Assembly: GCF_002869745.1 (NCBI RefSeq)
Contig: NZ_PNOS01000027.1
Span: 1-64,000 of the forward strand
Length of the DNA: 64,000 nucleotides
Direction of reading: 5' to 3'
Origin: Oceaniglobus roseus
GTDB taxonomy: Bacteria; Pseudomonadota; Alphaproteobacteria; Rhodobacterales; Rhodobacteraceae
The notes below the pieces were generated by a model that was not told where the DNA came from, did not search any database, and worked only from the letters and a program-made list of their open reading frames with translations. Each line of letters starts with the position of its first letter. The stretch's first letter is position 1. Positions 54,849-64,000 of the stretch are shown one piece after another. Both the position numbers and the translations under genes were made by a program.

Positions 54849-54867
54849 AAATACTCCCGCCGGAGGC
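54849..54867 (-). repeat. GCCTCCGGCGGGAGTATTT repeat, copy 2
   Basis: Exact 19-bp match, on the minus strand, to 28859-28877, followed here by CTGCAAGGAAG, similar to the GGGCAAAGAAGAAG after copy 1. It falls 11 nt downstream of the GcvT/FAD dehydrogenase stop and about 170 nt before the WD40-cytochrome gene. Confidence 0.75.
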
Positions 54868-54877
54868 ATCCGCCCTC

Positions 54878-57319
54878 TCAGCCGCGCATCCGGTCCCCCT
54901 CGGGATCGTAGGCGGGCCGCAGGGACGCCTCCGCCTTCACCCGCACGCCTGCCACGTCGATCTCCCAGCCCGACGCCAGAAGCGCCTCCGCGCTCTCTCC
55001 GGCGCAGGGCACGTAGCCGAGGCCGAGGGCCACGCCGACGCTGTGACCGTAGGCGCCCGAGGTCAGGTGCCCCACCACCGCACCGTCCCGCAGGATCGGC
55101 TCGTTGTGGTAGAGCAGCGGTTCGGGATCCTTCAGGCGGAACTGCACCAGTCGCCGCGCCAGTCCCGCGTCGCGCTTCCTGAGCACCGCGTCGCGGCCGA
55201 TGAAGTCCGCCTTGCCGATCTTCACCGCGAAGCCGAGCCCCGCTTCCAGCACGTGATCCTCGCAGGTGATGTCGTGGCCGAAGTGGCGGAAGGCCTTCTC
55301 CATCCGCGCGCAGTCCATCATGTGCAGGCCGCAGAGCTTCAGGCCCAGCCCCTGTCCCGCCTCCCACAGCGTCTCGAAGACATGGGCCGCCATGTCGGCC
55401 GAGACGTAGACCTCCCAGCCAAGCTCGCCCACGTAGGAGACGCGGTGCGCGCGGGCCAGCGCCATGCCGATCTCGACGATGCGGGCGGTGCCGAAGGGAA
55501 AGCCGGCGTTCGAGACATCGTCCGGCGACACGGCCTGCATGAGCGCTCGCGCCTTGGGCCCCATCACCGCCAGCACCCCCTCGCCGGCCGTCACGTCCGT
55601 GACCACCGCCCGCGCCTCGCCCAGATGGCGGCGGATCCAGGTCTCGTCCGCCTGCCGCGTGGCGGCGGGGGTGACGACGAGGAAGGCGGTTTCCGAGAGG
55701 CGGGTGACGGTCACGTCGGCCTCGATCCCGCCCTTCTCGTTCAGGAACTGGGTATAGACGATGCGCCCCACCGGCACGGCGATGTCGTTGCCGCAGATCC
55801 GGTTCAGCGCTGCCTCGGCCTCCGGCCCCTCGACGCGCAGCTTGCCGAAGGACGACATGTCGTACATCCCGACGCCCGTGCGCACCGCAGCCAGCTCGGC
55901 CGCGACGTTCGGAAAGAAGGTCTGCCGCGTCCAGGCATAGTCATACGCAGCCGCCTGCCCCGGCGACGCGAACCAGTTGGCCCGTTCCCACCCCGCCAGC
56001 TCGCCCATCACGGCGCCCCGTTCCAGAAGCTGCGCATGGAACGGCGTGCGGCGGATCCCCCGCGCCGTGGCCTTCTGGCGATAGGGATAGTGGTCGGCGT
56101 AAAGCAGTCCCAGCGTCTCCTTCGAGCGCTCGAAGAGGTACCGCCGGTTGCCCTGGAACGGCTGCATCCGCGCGATGTCGACGTCGCCGAGGTCGAAGGG
56201 CCGCGCGCCGTCCTCCATCCACTGCGCCAGCGCCATGCCGGCACCCCCCGCCGACTGGATGCCGATCGAGTTGAACCCGGCCGCCACCCAGAAGTTCGGC
56301 ACCTCCGGCGAGGGGCCGAGGTGGTAGGCGTCGTCGGGGGTGAAGCTTTCGGGGCCGTTGAAGAAGGTCTTGATCCCCGCCTCGGCCAGCATCGGCATCC
56401 GGTGGGCGGCGCGTTCGAGGATCGGCTCGAAATGGTCGAAATCCTCGGGCAGCTGGTCGAACTCGAAGCTGTCGGGGATGCCGTCCATGCCCCAGGGTTT
56501 CGCGTTCGGCTCGAAGGCGCCAAGGAGGAACTTGCCTGCGTCCTCCTTGTAATAGGCGCATTCGTCGGGCACCCGCAGGACCGGCAGGCGGGTGAGGCCC
56601 GGGATCGGCTCGGTCACGATGTAGAAGTGTTCGCAGGCGTGGAGCGGCACGTTGACGCCCGCCATCCGCCCCACCCCGTGGCCCCACATGCCGGCCGCGT
56701 TCACCACATGCTCGCAGGCGATGTGGCCGGGGGCGCCGTCCTGGTCGTAGTCGACGCCGGTGACGCGCCCGCCCGCCTTGGCGATGCCCGTGACCCTCAC
56801 GCCCTCGGCAATCACCGCGCCCCGCTGCCGGGCGCCCCTGGCCAGCGCATGGGCGATGTTCGCCGGGTCGCCCTGGCCGTCGAGGGGCAGCCAGACGCCT
56901 GCGGTCACGCCCCCGGTGTTCAGGTGTGGATAGCGGTCCTTCACCTCGGACGGCGTGATCTCCTCCACCTCCACCCCGAAGGCGCGGGCCATGGCGGCCT
57001 GGCGGAAGATCTCCTCCCGCCGCGCCTCGGTCAGGGCCACGGTGATCGAGCCGACGCGGCGGAACCCGGTGGCCACCCCCGTCTCGGCCTCGAGGCTGCC
57101 GTAGAGCTCCTGCGAATACTTGGCGAGCCGCGTCATGTTGGCCGAGGCGCGCAGCTGCGCGATCAGTCCCGCCGCGTGCCAGGTGGTGCCCGAGGTCAGG
57201 CGCTTCCTCTCCAGCAGCACGACGTCCGACCAGCCGAGCTTCGTCAGGTGATAGGCGACGGAGCAGCCGATGACCCCGCCGCCGATGATGACCACGCGGG
57301 CCGAGGGGGGGAGGGTCAT
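54878..57319 (-). CDS. FAD/GcvT dehydrogenase of the dimethylglycine/sarcosine dehydrogenase family
   Basis: 813 residues. FAD-binding [22 protein letters not shown], then TTWHAAG with H48, where DMGDH and SarDH bind FAD covalently. The second half is a GcvT-like folate domain (about 430-800: [49 protein letters not shown]). Members oxidatively demethylate dimethylglycine or sarcosine and pass the methyl group to tetrahydrofolate. One of two paralogues flanking a BHMT-like gene. Which methylated amine it takes cannot be fixed from sequence. Confidence 0.9.
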   Translation of the reverse strand: MTLPPSARVVIIGGGVIGCSVAYHLTKLGWSDVVLLERKRLTSGTTWHAAGLIAQLRASANMTRLAKYSQELYGSLEAETGVATGFRRVGSITVALTEARREEIFRQAAMARAFGVEVEEITPSEVKDRYPHLNTGGVTAGVWLPLDGQGDPANIAHALARGARQRGAVIAEGVRVTGIAKAGGRVTGVDYDQDGAPGHIACEHVVNAAGMWGHGVGRMAGVNVPLHACEHFYIVTEPIPGLTRLPVLRVPDECAYYKEDAGKFLLGAFEPNAKPWGMDGIPDSFEFDQLPEDFDHFEPILERAAHRMPMLAEAGIKTFFNGPESFTPDDAYHLGPSPEVPNFWVAAGFNSIGIQSAGGAGMALAQWMEDGARPFDLGDVDIARMQPFQGNRRYLFERSKETLGLLYADHYPYRQKATARGIRRTPFHAQLLERGAVMGELAGWERANWFASPGQAAAYDYAWTRQTFFPNVAAELAAVRTGVGMYDMSSFGKLRVEGPEAEAALNRICGNDIAVPVGRIVYTQFLNEKGGIEADVTVTRLSETAFLVVTPAATRQADETWIRRHLGEARAVVTDVTAGEGVLAVMGPKARALMQAVSPDDVSNAGFPFGTARIVEIGMALARAHRVSYVGELGWEVYVSADMAAHVFETLWEAGQGLGLKLCGLHMMDCARMEKAFRHFGHDITCEDHVLEAGLGFAVKIGKADFIGRDAVLRKRDAGLARRLVQFRLKDPEPLLYHNEPILRDGAVVGHLTSGAYGHSVGVALGLGYVPCAGESAEALLASGWEIDVAGVRVKAEASLRPAYDPEGDRMRG

Positions 57320-57335
57320 GGGCAGGTGCTCCGTG

Positions 57336-58232
57336 TCAGACGATGGCGTGGCCCGCGGCGGTCAGCCTGCGGGCGAGTTCGGCGATATGGGCCGGGCCGA
57401 CCTCGCAGCAACCGCCGACGAGCGTGGCCCCCTGCCCGACCCAGCCCATGGCGTAACCGGCATAGGTTTCGGGCGTCAGCTCGGGGCGGGCGTGCAGGAC
57501 GTCGACCGTGGGGCGGTCCTTCAGGAAGTCCGCAGTGATCTGGTGGAAGCCGTTGGCATAGGCGCCGAAGGGCAGGCCCGTGGGCGCGAAGGCGGCGAGC
57601 GCATCCGCTATCGCCTCGGGGGCCGAGCAGTTGGCGAGCAGCGCGTCGGCGCCCATGGCCGCCGCCTCCGCCGCGACCGGTCCCAGCGCCTCGCCCGAGC
57701 GCAGCTGGCCGCCGGTGCGGTCGTCCACGGTGAAGGAGATCCAGACAGGCTTGCCCGCGGCCTTCGCGCCCTCCAGCGCGGCACGCATGTGCGCGCCCGA
57801 AGCCACTGTCTCGCACAGGATCACGTCGACCTCGGGGCCGAGGATCCCGGCGATCTCGGCGTACAGGGGCGCCGCGGTGTCGTGGGGCGGATGCACCTCG
57901 GGACGGTAGGAGGCGACGAGGGGCCCGATCGAGCCCGCGATGCGCCCCGCGCCGTGCCGCGCCCGCGCCGCCTGCGCCGCCGCAAGCGCGTTCGCGTGCA
58001 GTTCGGCGAAGCGGTCTTCCAGCCCCGTGCCCACCAGCCGGTCGCGGTGGATGGCGTAGGTGTTTGTCGTCGCCACGGTGGCGCCCGCCGCGAAATAGTC
58101 GTCGTGGATCGCCTCGACGAGGCCGGGACGGTCCAGCATCACCTGCGTCGCCCAGAGCGGCGTCGGCGCCGCCCCCGAGCGGTGCACCAGTTCCTGTCCC
58201 ATTCCCCCGTCGAGAAGCGTGATCGCGCTCAT
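57336..58232 (-). CDS. Homocysteine S-methyltransferase family protein (BHMT-like)
   Basis: 298 residues. [15 protein letters not shown] start, [32 protein letters not shown], and zinc ligands in ANCSAP and GGCCEVGP (two adjacent cysteines). Methylates homocysteine from a methyl donor such as glycine betaine or S-methylmethionine. Overlaps the upstream dehydrogenase stop (ATGA) and precedes the second one by 16 nt, which favours betaine as donor: betaine to dimethylglycine here, then demethylation by the neighbours. Confidence 0.88.
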   Translation of the reverse strand: MSAITLLDGGMGQELVHRSGAAPTPLWATQVMLDRPGLVEAIHDDYFAAGATVATTNTYAIHRDRLVGTGLEDRFAELHANALAAAQAARARHGAGRIAGSIGPLVASYRPEVHPPHDTAAPLYAEIAGILGPEVDVILCETVASGAHMRAALEGAKAAGKPVWISFTVDDRTGGQLRSGEALGPVAAEAAAMGADALLANCSAPEAIADALAAFAPTGLPFGAYANGFHQITADFLKDRPTVDVLHARPELTPETYAGYAMGWVGQGATLVGGCCEVGPAHIAELARRLTAAGHAIV

Positions 58233-60667
58233 GCCCGGATCCTTGCATTGTCGCGGTCCCAGAGCGGGCCCGCCTCCTGCACCGTGGCCTGATGGAGCGC
58301 GCCGAAAATGTCCACCTCCAGAACCTGTCCCGGCTGTGCCAGCGCCGCCTCGACCATGGCCAGCGCGACGCAATGGCCCACCCGGTGCCCCCAGGCCGCC
58401 GACGTCACCTCGCCCACCACGCGGCCCCCGGCGCTGAGGGTCGCCATGGAGGGCGGATCGAAGTCCCCCGCCTCGACGCGCAGCGTCACGCAGCGTCGGG
58501 TCGGTCCGGCCTCGCGCTCGGCCACGAGCGCCGCCTTGCCGGGGAAGTCGAGGGTCCAGTCGACGAACCGCTCCAGTCCCGATTGCAGCAGAGTGTAGTC
58601 GGTGGAAAGATCGCCCTTCCACGCCCTGTACCCCTTCTCGATCCTGAGGCTGTCCAGCGCCCACATGCCGAAGGGCCGCGCCCCCGCACCCGTCACCGCG
58701 TCCCAGATCACCGGCGCGTCGACGCTGGCGCAATGGATCTCCCAGCCGAGTTCCCCGGCGAAGGAGACGCGGACCAAGGCGCAGGGCATCCCCGCCACGC
58801 TGACCCCGCCCTGCACCGAAAGCCAGGGCCGCGACAGGTCGGCGTCGGTCAGCGGCCCGAGCACCTCGCGCGCCCTCGGCCCGGTGACCAGAAGGCATTC
58901 GACCGCATCCGACCAGTCCTCCAGCACCACGCCCTCGGGCAGCCCCTTCTTCAGCACGTCGGTGTCGTGCCACTGGGCCACGGCGGCAGTGATGAAGCCG
59001 ACCGAACCCTCGTTCTCCACCATCGCCGACATCTCGGTCAGCACCCGCCCCCGCGCATCGGGGAAATAGGCCAGCCCGATCCGCCCCGGCGGCGGCAGCT
59101 TCGAACAGGTGAGCGACTGCGCATGGGCCAGCGCGCCGGGGCCGACCAGCCTGAGCCGGGTGAAGCCGGAGATCGCGCAGACGCCGCAGCCGTCGCGCAC
59201 CGCCTCGCATTCCTCGCGGATCCGCACCGCCCAGGGCCCGTCCCGCCGCCAGGTCTGGGTGCTGCCTTCCGACACGTCGTCCCCCGGCCGCGCGTACCAG
59301 TTCGCCCGCTCCCACCCGTTGTAGGCGCCGAAGACCGCGCCGGCCGCCTTCAGCTTGCCGTGCAGGGTCGACAGCCGCGCGTCGCGTCCCGCGGGCCAGG
59401 CGTGGTGGGGGAAGTGGATCGCGTATTCGTGGCCATAGGTCTCCTGCGCCTTGGCCAGCGTGTGGGCATCGTCGGCGTAGGCGGTATAGCGGCGCGGATC
59501 GACCGCCCACATGTCCCACTCGGTCTGCCCCTCCGTCACCCACTCGGCCAGCACCTTGCCCGCGCCGCCCGCCTGGGTGATGCCGAAGGTGAAGACGCAG
59601 GCCTCGAAGGCATTCGGCACGCCGGGCATGGGGCCGAGCAGCGGCAGTCCGTCGGGCGCATAGGGGATCGGCCCGTTGATGACCCGCGACACGCCCGCCT
59701 GCCCCAGCAGCGGCACCCGCGCCATCGCATCCTCGATGTACCATTCCAGCCGCTCCAGATCGTCGGGATAGAGCTGGAAGGAAAAGTCGTCGGGCATCGG
59801 ATCGTCCGGCGTCGCCCAGTGCGCCCGGCAGTTCCGCTCGTAGGGGCCGAGGTTGAGCCCGGTCTTCTCCTGCCGCAGGTAATAGGAGCTGTCGACGTCC
59901 CTCAGAAGCGGCAGCTTGCCGTTCTCCTTCGTCCAGGCCTCAAGTTCCGCGATCGGCTCGGTCAGGAAATACTGGTGGCTCATCACCGCCATCGGCACCC
60001 GCCGCCCGCCGAAGGGGCGGAACCACTCGCCCACCTGTTGCGCGTAGTATCCGGCCGCGTTCACCACCACCTCGCAGCGGATGTCGCCCCTGGCCGTGTG
60101 CACGATCCACTCGCCGTTCTCGCGGCTGACCCCGGTCGCGGGCGTGAAGCGCAGCACCTTCGCCCCCATCTGCCGCGCGCCCTTGGCCAGCGCCTGGGTC
60201 AGCTGCGCCGGGTCGATGTCGCCGTCGTCGGGATCGTAGAGCGCCCCGGCCAGGTCGTGCGTTTCCAGGAACGGATAGCGCCCCTTCAGGTCCGAGACCT
60301 GCATCATCTCCAGCGACAGCCCCTGATAGCGGCCCATGCCCCGCGCCCGCTCAAACTCCATCATCCGCTCGCGCGTGTGGCCGAGGCGGATCGAGCCGGT
60401 GACATGGTAGTTCATCGGATAGTCGACCTCGGCCGCGAGGCGGCGATAGAGACCCAGCGAATACCGCTGCATGTTCATCACCGCCCAGGAGGTCGAGAAC
60501 GAGGGGCAGTTGCCCGCCGCATGCCAGGTCGATCCCGCCGTCAGCTCGTTCTTCTCGAGAAGCACGCAGTCGGTCCAGCCGGCCTTCGCCAGGTGATACA
60601 GCGACGAGACGCCGACCGCCCCGCCGCCGATGACGACGGCGCGCGCCGTGGTGGGGAAGTCGCTCAT
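58229..60667 (-). CDS. Second FAD/GcvT dehydrogenase of the dimethylglycine/sarcosine dehydrogenase family
   Basis: 812 residues from ATG 60667 (AAAGGA upstream). ARAVVIGGGAVGVSSLYHLAKAGW, covalent-FAD histidine H49 in STWHAAGN, then a GcvT-like half (GCGVCAISGFTRLRLVGPGALAHAQ, VRVSFAGELGWEIHCAS). By eye only moderately similar to the paralogue at 54878-57319, so the two probably take different substrates, such as dimethylglycine and sarcosine. First gene of the three-gene amine operon. Confidence 0.9.
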   Translation of the reverse strand: MSDFPTTARAVVIGGGAVGVSSLYHLAKAGWTDCVLLEKNELTAGSTWHAAGNCPSFSTSWAVMNMQRYSLGLYRRLAAEVDYPMNYHVTGSIRLGHTRERMMEFERARGMGRYQGLSLEMMQVSDLKGRYPFLETHDLAGALYDPDDGDIDPAQLTQALAKGARQMGAKVLRFTPATGVSRENGEWIVHTARGDIRCEVVVNAAGYYAQQVGEWFRPFGGRRVPMAVMSHQYFLTEPIAELEAWTKENGKLPLLRDVDSSYYLRQEKTGLNLGPYERNCRAHWATPDDPMPDDFSFQLYPDDLERLEWYIEDAMARVPLLGQAGVSRVINGPIPYAPDGLPLLGPMPGVPNAFEACVFTFGITQAGGAGKVLAEWVTEGQTEWDMWAVDPRRYTAYADDAHTLAKAQETYGHEYAIHFPHHAWPAGRDARLSTLHGKLKAAGAVFGAYNGWERANWYARPGDDVSEGSTQTWRRDGPWAVRIREECEAVRDGCGVCAISGFTRLRLVGPGALAHAQSLTCSKLPPPGRIGLAYFPDARGRVLTEMSAMVENEGSVGFITAAVAQWHDTDVLKKGLPEGVVLEDWSDAVECLLVTGPRAREVLGPLTDADLSRPWLSVQGGVSVAGMPCALVRVSFAGELGWEIHCASVDAPVIWDAVTGAGARPFGMWALDSLRIEKGYRAWKGDLSTDYTLLQSGLERFVDWTLDFPGKAALVAEREAGPTRRCVTLRVEAGDFDPPSMATLSAGGRVVGEVTSAAWGHRVGHCVALAMVEAALAQPGQVLEVDIFGALHQATVQEAGPLWDRDNARIRA

Positions 60668-60886
60668 CCGGTGTCCTTTGGCCGGTTGCGGGGGCCGGTC
60701 GCGGGGCGTCGGCCCGGCCACTATTCCGGGGCCGCGCTGCGCTGACAACGGGGATTGCGACACCGGCTGGTCCGGTGGCGGCAGATCATCGCGCGGCCCC
60801 GGACGCCTCGATGGCCCCGTGTCGCGGGAGCGGGCCGCAGATGCCGGAGCGGGAAGCGTCGGGACTCCTCGGCCGATCCGCGCGGT

Positions 60887-61606
60887 TCAGTCCACGGCGG
60901 CGTCGGCGATCAGTCCGCGGCCCTTCGGGAGGAAGGTCGTCTCGACCTCCGCCCAGTACTGCATCCCGCTTTCCCGCTGGTAGTACTTCGGCGACGACAG
61001 GATCACGACCTCGGACCCCGCGGCGGCAACGCCCATGCTCGGAATGTCGGCGAAGTAGCCCTGGCTTGGCGCGCGCGGCTTCTGCTGGCGCACGTTGACG
61101 CTGATCGCGAGGCGTCCGCGATGTCCGACGAGCTGTTGCGGCGTGCCGAGCGCCGACAGCCCCTCGAGGCTTCCATCGGTCCAGCGGCGCGTCTCCCAGT
61201 CGAAGGAGCCGAGCCAGATCCAGCCCTTTCCCTTCACCGGCTCAACACTGATCACCGGCTCGGTCACCGCCCCCTGCTCGGTCGGCAGCTCGCGCACGAC
61301 GGCGGGCGTGAGCTTCGTGACGTCGTTCCCGAGATCCTCGACCAGCGCGGCGAGGTTCGCCCGCAGCTGGCCCACCTCCGCCTTCAGGTTCTCGATATCC
61401 TCGTTGTTGGCGTCTATCGTCTCGTTCACCTTGTGGAACTCGAACTCTAGCCCCATGAAGGCGAGCTTGTTGACCGGCAGCCCCAGCTTTCCGGCAGCGA
61501 AGAGGAGCGCGACGAGGAAGGCGCCGACGAACATGTAGCGTGCGGCCCATCCGGCGGCGGCCATGAACCATCCATGTCTGGGCATCGGGTGGGTTTGGTC
61601 GGTCAT
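60887..61606 (-). CDS. Unknown membrane/coiled-coil protein
   Basis: 239 residues. A polar N-terminus, one membrane helix (about 24-44, YMFVGAFLVALLFAAGKLGLP), a heptad-rich coiled coil (about 55-100: FHKVNETIDANNEDIENLKAEVGQLRANLAALVEDL), and a C-terminal domain with GWIWLGSFDWETRRWTDGSLEGLSALGTPQQL, then SVNVRQQKP and GSEVVILSSPKYY, which has the look of a bacterial SH3-like fold. Such proteins often sense or scaffold at the envelope. No family recognised. Stands alone between two intergenic gaps of 219 and 224 nt. Confidence 0.7.
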   Translation of the reverse strand: MTDQTHPMPRHGWFMAAAGWAARYMFVGAFLVALLFAAGKLGLPVNKLAFMGLEFEFHKVNETIDANNEDIENLKAEVGQLRANLAALVEDLGNDVTKLTPAVVRELPTEQGAVTEPVISVEPVKGKGWIWLGSFDWETRRWTDGSLEGLSALGTPQQLVGHRGRLAISVNVRQQKPRAPSQGYFADIPSMGVAAAGSEVVILSSPKYYQRESGMQYWAEVETTFLPKGRGLIADAAVD

Positions 61607-61830
61607 TCAATACCTCCAACGAATTCCGGTGGTGCGAGGCCCTGCCGGGCGCAGCGTGAGAACCTGGCCGCCTCCGCAACGGTGGGCGCGCCGGACCGTG
61701 AAATACGAGCGGAAATTAGCACATCTCAGGGTTGCACAGAAGTAAGGGAATCGTGGCCCTGTTCCGGAGTCGCGGCTGCGGAACCCTCGCTCGGTGCCTT
61801 TCGCGAGGCAACCGCCCCCGTGACGGCTGC

Positions 61831-62334
61831 CTAGCCCATCAGTTCCCGCGGGACGGTGAAATCGGCGGCCGACCCGCGGCCGAAGCCCACGTCGTCCCAG
61901 CTTTCGGCCTCGAACCGCGCGACCAGTGTCGCGCAGGTGGGATAGGCCGCGAAGCGGGGGTGTCGGGGCGGCTGGCGCAGCAGTCCGGCGGCGAAGGCGG
62001 CGATTCCGGGATTGTGGCCGATCATCAGCACCACCGGCGCCGAGGCTTTGCGCAGGTGGATCAGCATCGTGTCGGGCGCGGCATGGTAGAGGCGCGGATG
62101 GAACGTCACCTCGGGACGGCCGACCGGATCCGCCATCCCCTCCCAGGTCTCGACGGCGCGCGTCGCGGTGGAGACCATCGCCTGCCCCGGCATCCAGCCC
62201 CGCTCCGCCAGCCAGGCCCCGATCACCGGGGCCGAGGCCCGGCCCCTCTCGTTCAGCGGCCGGTCGTGGTCGGAAAGCCGCGGATCGTCCCAGTCGGACT
62301 TGGCGTGGCGGGTCAGGATCAGGGTCAGGGTCAT
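61831..62334 (-). CDS. sixA: Histidine phosphatase, SixA type
   Basis: 167 residues. RHG motif at 9-11 (LTRHAKSDWDD), RPLNERG, STATRAVET and the second catalytic histidine H107 in IGHNPG. SixA removes phosphate from histidine phosphotransfer proteins; close relatives have other phosphoprotein or metabolite targets. Overlaps the ferredoxin-like gene by 4 bp. Confidence 0.85.
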   Translation of the reverse strand: MTLTLILTRHAKSDWDDPRLSDHDRPLNERGRASAPVIGAWLAERGWMPGQAMVSTATRAVETWEGMADPVGRPEVTFHPRLYHAAPDTMLIHLRKASAPVVLMIGHNPGIAAFAAGLLRQPPRHPRFAAYPTCATLVARFEAESWDDVGFGRGSAADFTVPRELMG

Positions 62335-62981
62335 CGGGCGAAGGCCTCCATGTGGAAGGCGGACTGGGCCTCCAGCCGCCCGTAACTCCGGCTGACCGGA
62401 CAGGCGCGGCGCACGGCGCAGCCCCGCGTCATGCAGTCCTGCCCCGCGGGCGTGGCGAGATAGGCGCGGCAGGCGGGCACGTCATAACCGGCGGGCGTCA
62501 GCGCCCCCACCGGGCAGGCGGCGCGGCAGGGCTGACCTTCGCAGCTGTCGCAGGGGCGTCGCCCCGGCGGCGGCAGATCGAGCCTGCCGGGGAACGCCAG
62601 CGCCCCGCGGTAGGAGACGAAGAGCCCCGCGCCGTCATGCACCAGCAGCTCGACCGGGGACGACCAGGCATGCCCCGATTTCAGCGCCCAGGCGATGAAC
62701 GGCGGCCAGGGCGGCCCGCCGAACGGGAACAGCGCCGTCGCCCCGAGGTCTGCCGCCACGGCACCGAGCACCCGCGCCGACCAGCGGTCCATCGGCTCGG
62801 CGCCGCCGTCCGCGAACTCGGGTTCGGCGGTGACATGGGCCCAGAAGCCCGGCTCGGCCGGGCCGACCAGCAGCAGCGTGCCGGCCCCCGGCGGGGCGCC
62901 GTCCCTTTCGTCCGTATGAAAGCCCCCCATCACCGCCAGGCGATGGGGCGCCAGCGCCTCCTCGACGGCGGCGAAGCTCAT
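62331..62981 (-). CDS. [4Fe-4S] ferredoxin-type protein, QueG-like C-terminus
   Basis: 216 residues. The C-terminal half has [32 protein letters not shown] and a second CAVRRACPV group, the arrangement seen in epoxyqueuosine reductase, but the cobalamin-binding N-terminal domain is not recognisable and the length is about half. Function unknown. Coded between sixA and argB with 4-bp overlaps at both ends, so it is cotranscribed with argB. Confidence 0.75.
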   Translation of the reverse strand: MSFAAVEEALAPHRLAVMGGFHTDERDGAPPGAGTLLLVGPAEPGFWAHVTAEPEFADGGAEPMDRWSARVLGAVAADLGATALFPFGGPPWPPFIAWALKSGHAWSSPVELLVHDGAGLFVSYRGALAFPGRLDLPPPGRRPCDSCEGQPCRAACPVGALTPAGYDVPACRAYLATPAGQDCMTRGCAVRRACPVSRSYGRLEAQSAFHMEAFAR

Positions 62982-63856
62982 CGCGGGGTGCGGATGATGC
63001 TTCCCGCACCGTGGTCGGTGTAGAGCTCCAGGAGGCAGGCGTTCGGGGCGCGCCCGTCGAGGATCACCGCGGCGCGCACCCCGAACTCGATGGCGTCGAG
63101 CGCCGTCTCGACCTTCGGGATCATGCCGCCCGCGATCACCCCGTCGGCGATCATCTGGCGCACGTTGGCGGTGGTCAGCTCGGTCACGATGTCGCCGCTG
63201 GCATCCTTCACCCCCGCGACGTCGGTCAGCAGCAGCAGACGGTCGGCCTTGAGGCTGGCCGCGATGGCGCCCGCCGCGGTGTCTCCGTTGACGTTGAAGG
63301 TCTCGCCGTTCTGGCCCGCGCCAATGGGGGCGATCACCGGGATGATCTCGGCCCGGTGGAGCGAGCGCAGGAAGTCGGGGTTGAAGCCCACCGGCGTGCC
63401 GACGAAGCCGAGGTCGGGGTCGGTCATCTTGCAGACCATGAGGTTCGCATCCTTGCCCGACAGCCCAACGGCCCTGACGACCCCGCCCCCGGCTGCGTTC
63501 ACCGCCTGCACGATCCGCTTGTTGACGAGACCCGAGAGCACCATCTCGACCACTTCCATGGTCCGCGCGTCGGTCACGCGCTTGCCGTTCCGGAACTCCG
63601 ACGGGATGTCGAGCTTCTTCAGCATGTCGTTGATCATCGGCCCGCCGCCGTGGACGATCACCGGGTTCACCCCGGTCTGCTGCATGAAAACGACGTCGCG
63701 CGCGAAACTCGCCATCCCCTCGTCGCTGCCCATGGCGTGCCCGCCCAGCTTGATGACGACGGTGGCCCCGTCGTAGCGCTGCAGGTAGGGCAGCGCCGCG
63801 TTCAGCGTCTGCGCGGTGGCGATCCAGTCGCTTTTCATCGGGTCTCGCTTTTTCAT
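62978..63856 (-). CDS. argB: Acetylglutamate kinase
   Basis: 292 residues from ATG 63856, with GGAGGACAGGG just upstream. [71 protein letters not shown] and [11 protein letters not shown] are all present. Phosphorylates N-acetylglutamate in arginine synthesis; the N-terminal extension before the kinase core is the arginine-inhibited type. Heads a three-gene run. Confidence 0.97.
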   Translation of the reverse strand: MKKRDPMKSDWIATAQTLNAALPYLQRYDGATVVIKLGGHAMGSDEGMASFARDVVFMQQTGVNPVIVHGGGPMINDMLKKLDIPSEFRNGKRVTDARTMEVVEMVLSGLVNKRIVQAVNAAGGGVVRAVGLSGKDANLMVCKMTDPDLGFVGTPVGFNPDFLRSLHRAEIIPVIAPIGAGQNGETFNVNGDTAAGAIAASLKADRLLLLTDVAGVKDASGDIVTELTTANVRQMIADGVIAGGMIPKVETALDAIEFGVRAAVILDGRAPNACLLELYTDHGAGSIIRTPR

Positions 63857-63931
63857 CCCTGTCCTCCGGTACGCCTTCTGTTAGTCTGTCTGAAAGGTCC
63901 GCTCAAGGGCCGCAACCGCAGGGGCAACAGG

Positions 63932-64000
63932 GTGAGCGACATCGAGAGGCAACGCACGCTGGTGCTGACCGGCGCCAGCCGCGGCATCGGCCATGCCACG
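63932..64000 (+). CDS. Short-chain dehydrogenase/reductase, first 23 codons (runs off the right edge)
   Basis: GTG 63932, preceded by CAGGGG, opens SDIERQRTLVLTGASRGIGHAT, with the TGxxxGIG nucleotide-binding motif of SDR enzymes. Divergent from argB across 75 nt. The rest lies outside the window, so no substrate can be guessed. Confidence 0.8.
   Translation, partial: MSDIERQRTLVLTGASRGIGHAT

Noticed and set aside
53462-57538. A 1358-codon plus-strand frame antisense to the WD40-cytochrome and the amine dehydrogenase
   Set aside because: No domain on the plus strand; the minus-strand genes have full motifs and coupled starts.
60668-60886. Possible SAH or glycine riboswitch before the amine operon
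   Set aside because: I could not find the paired stems or conserved cores of either class in this 219-nt gap.

Overview
The window is GC-rich DNA from an alphaproteobacterium, almost certainly a member of the Rhodobacteraceae/Roseobacter lineage. Evidence: an RpoE-ChrR (ECF11) sigma/anti-sigma pair with a divergent FAD oxidase-DUF1365-MFS cluster of the Rhodobacter sphaeroides type, many ATGA/GTGA coupled genes, paired glycine-betaine-type FAD/GcvT dehydrogenases around a BHMT-like methyltransferase, and lineage-type repeats. There is no phage, insertion sequence, integrase, CRISPR or rRNA. It reads as stable chromosome rather than a mobile island.

1-4 kb: singlet-oxygen stress locus. rpoE-chrR reads right from a recognisable RpoE-type promoter; an FAD oxidase, a DUF1365 protein and an MFS carrier (cut by the window edge) read left. 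4-5 kb: a beta-hydroxyacid dehydrogenase. 5.2-10.7 kb: a tightly overlapping caa3-type oxidase operon (lipoprotein subunit II carrying a cytochrome c domain, fused subunit I-III, a small membrane protein, a CtaG assembly factor, a tri-haem cytochrome c). 10.8-16.1 kb: a Tat-exported cysteine (not selenocysteine) formate dehydrogenase with alpha, beta and gamma subunits, bracketed by 64-aa and 51-aa proteins. Together these could form a route from formate to oxygen.

16.2-24.7 kb: tRNA-Pro(CGG), a DMT permease, a DUF421 protein, and leucine biosynthesis (leuC, leuD and leuB) interrupted by a membrane protein/EEP-nuclease pair; then the Sua5/TsaC tRNA-modification enzyme. 24.8-31.5 kb: acyl-CoA dehydrogenase with a metallo-hydrolase, a class II glutamine amidotransferase, an Lrp-type regulator, TrkH and DUF1643. 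31.5-44.3 kb: housekeeping genes (truB, rbfA, dapB, SDH assembly factor, an RsmB-type methyltransferase, heparinase-like protein, purH, lspA, a lipoprotein and an M16 peptidase pair). 44.3-53.3 kb: hairpin-rich repeats, ghrA, a gamma-glutamyltransferase whose frame has no stop before ghrA, mutL, rmuC, an mhqO-mhqD-like pair and an RluA-type synthase. 53.4-60.7 kb: a WD40-cytochrome c fusion and the methylated-amine/betaine cluster. 60.9-64 kb: an unknown membrane/coiled-coil protein, a SixA-type phosphatase, a ferredoxin-like protein, argB, and the first codons of a short-chain dehydrogenase.

The most unusual items are: the fused oxidase subunit I that lacks the usual K-channel lysine and D-channel asparagines; the Tat-signal mini-protein ahead of formate dehydrogenase; the stop-less gamma-glutamyltransferase; a likely CTG start with a 4-bp overlap; and two copies of a GC-rich cruciform repeat that differ only at the apex. 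Residue assignments are by-eye alignments to families I know; nothing was run against a database.
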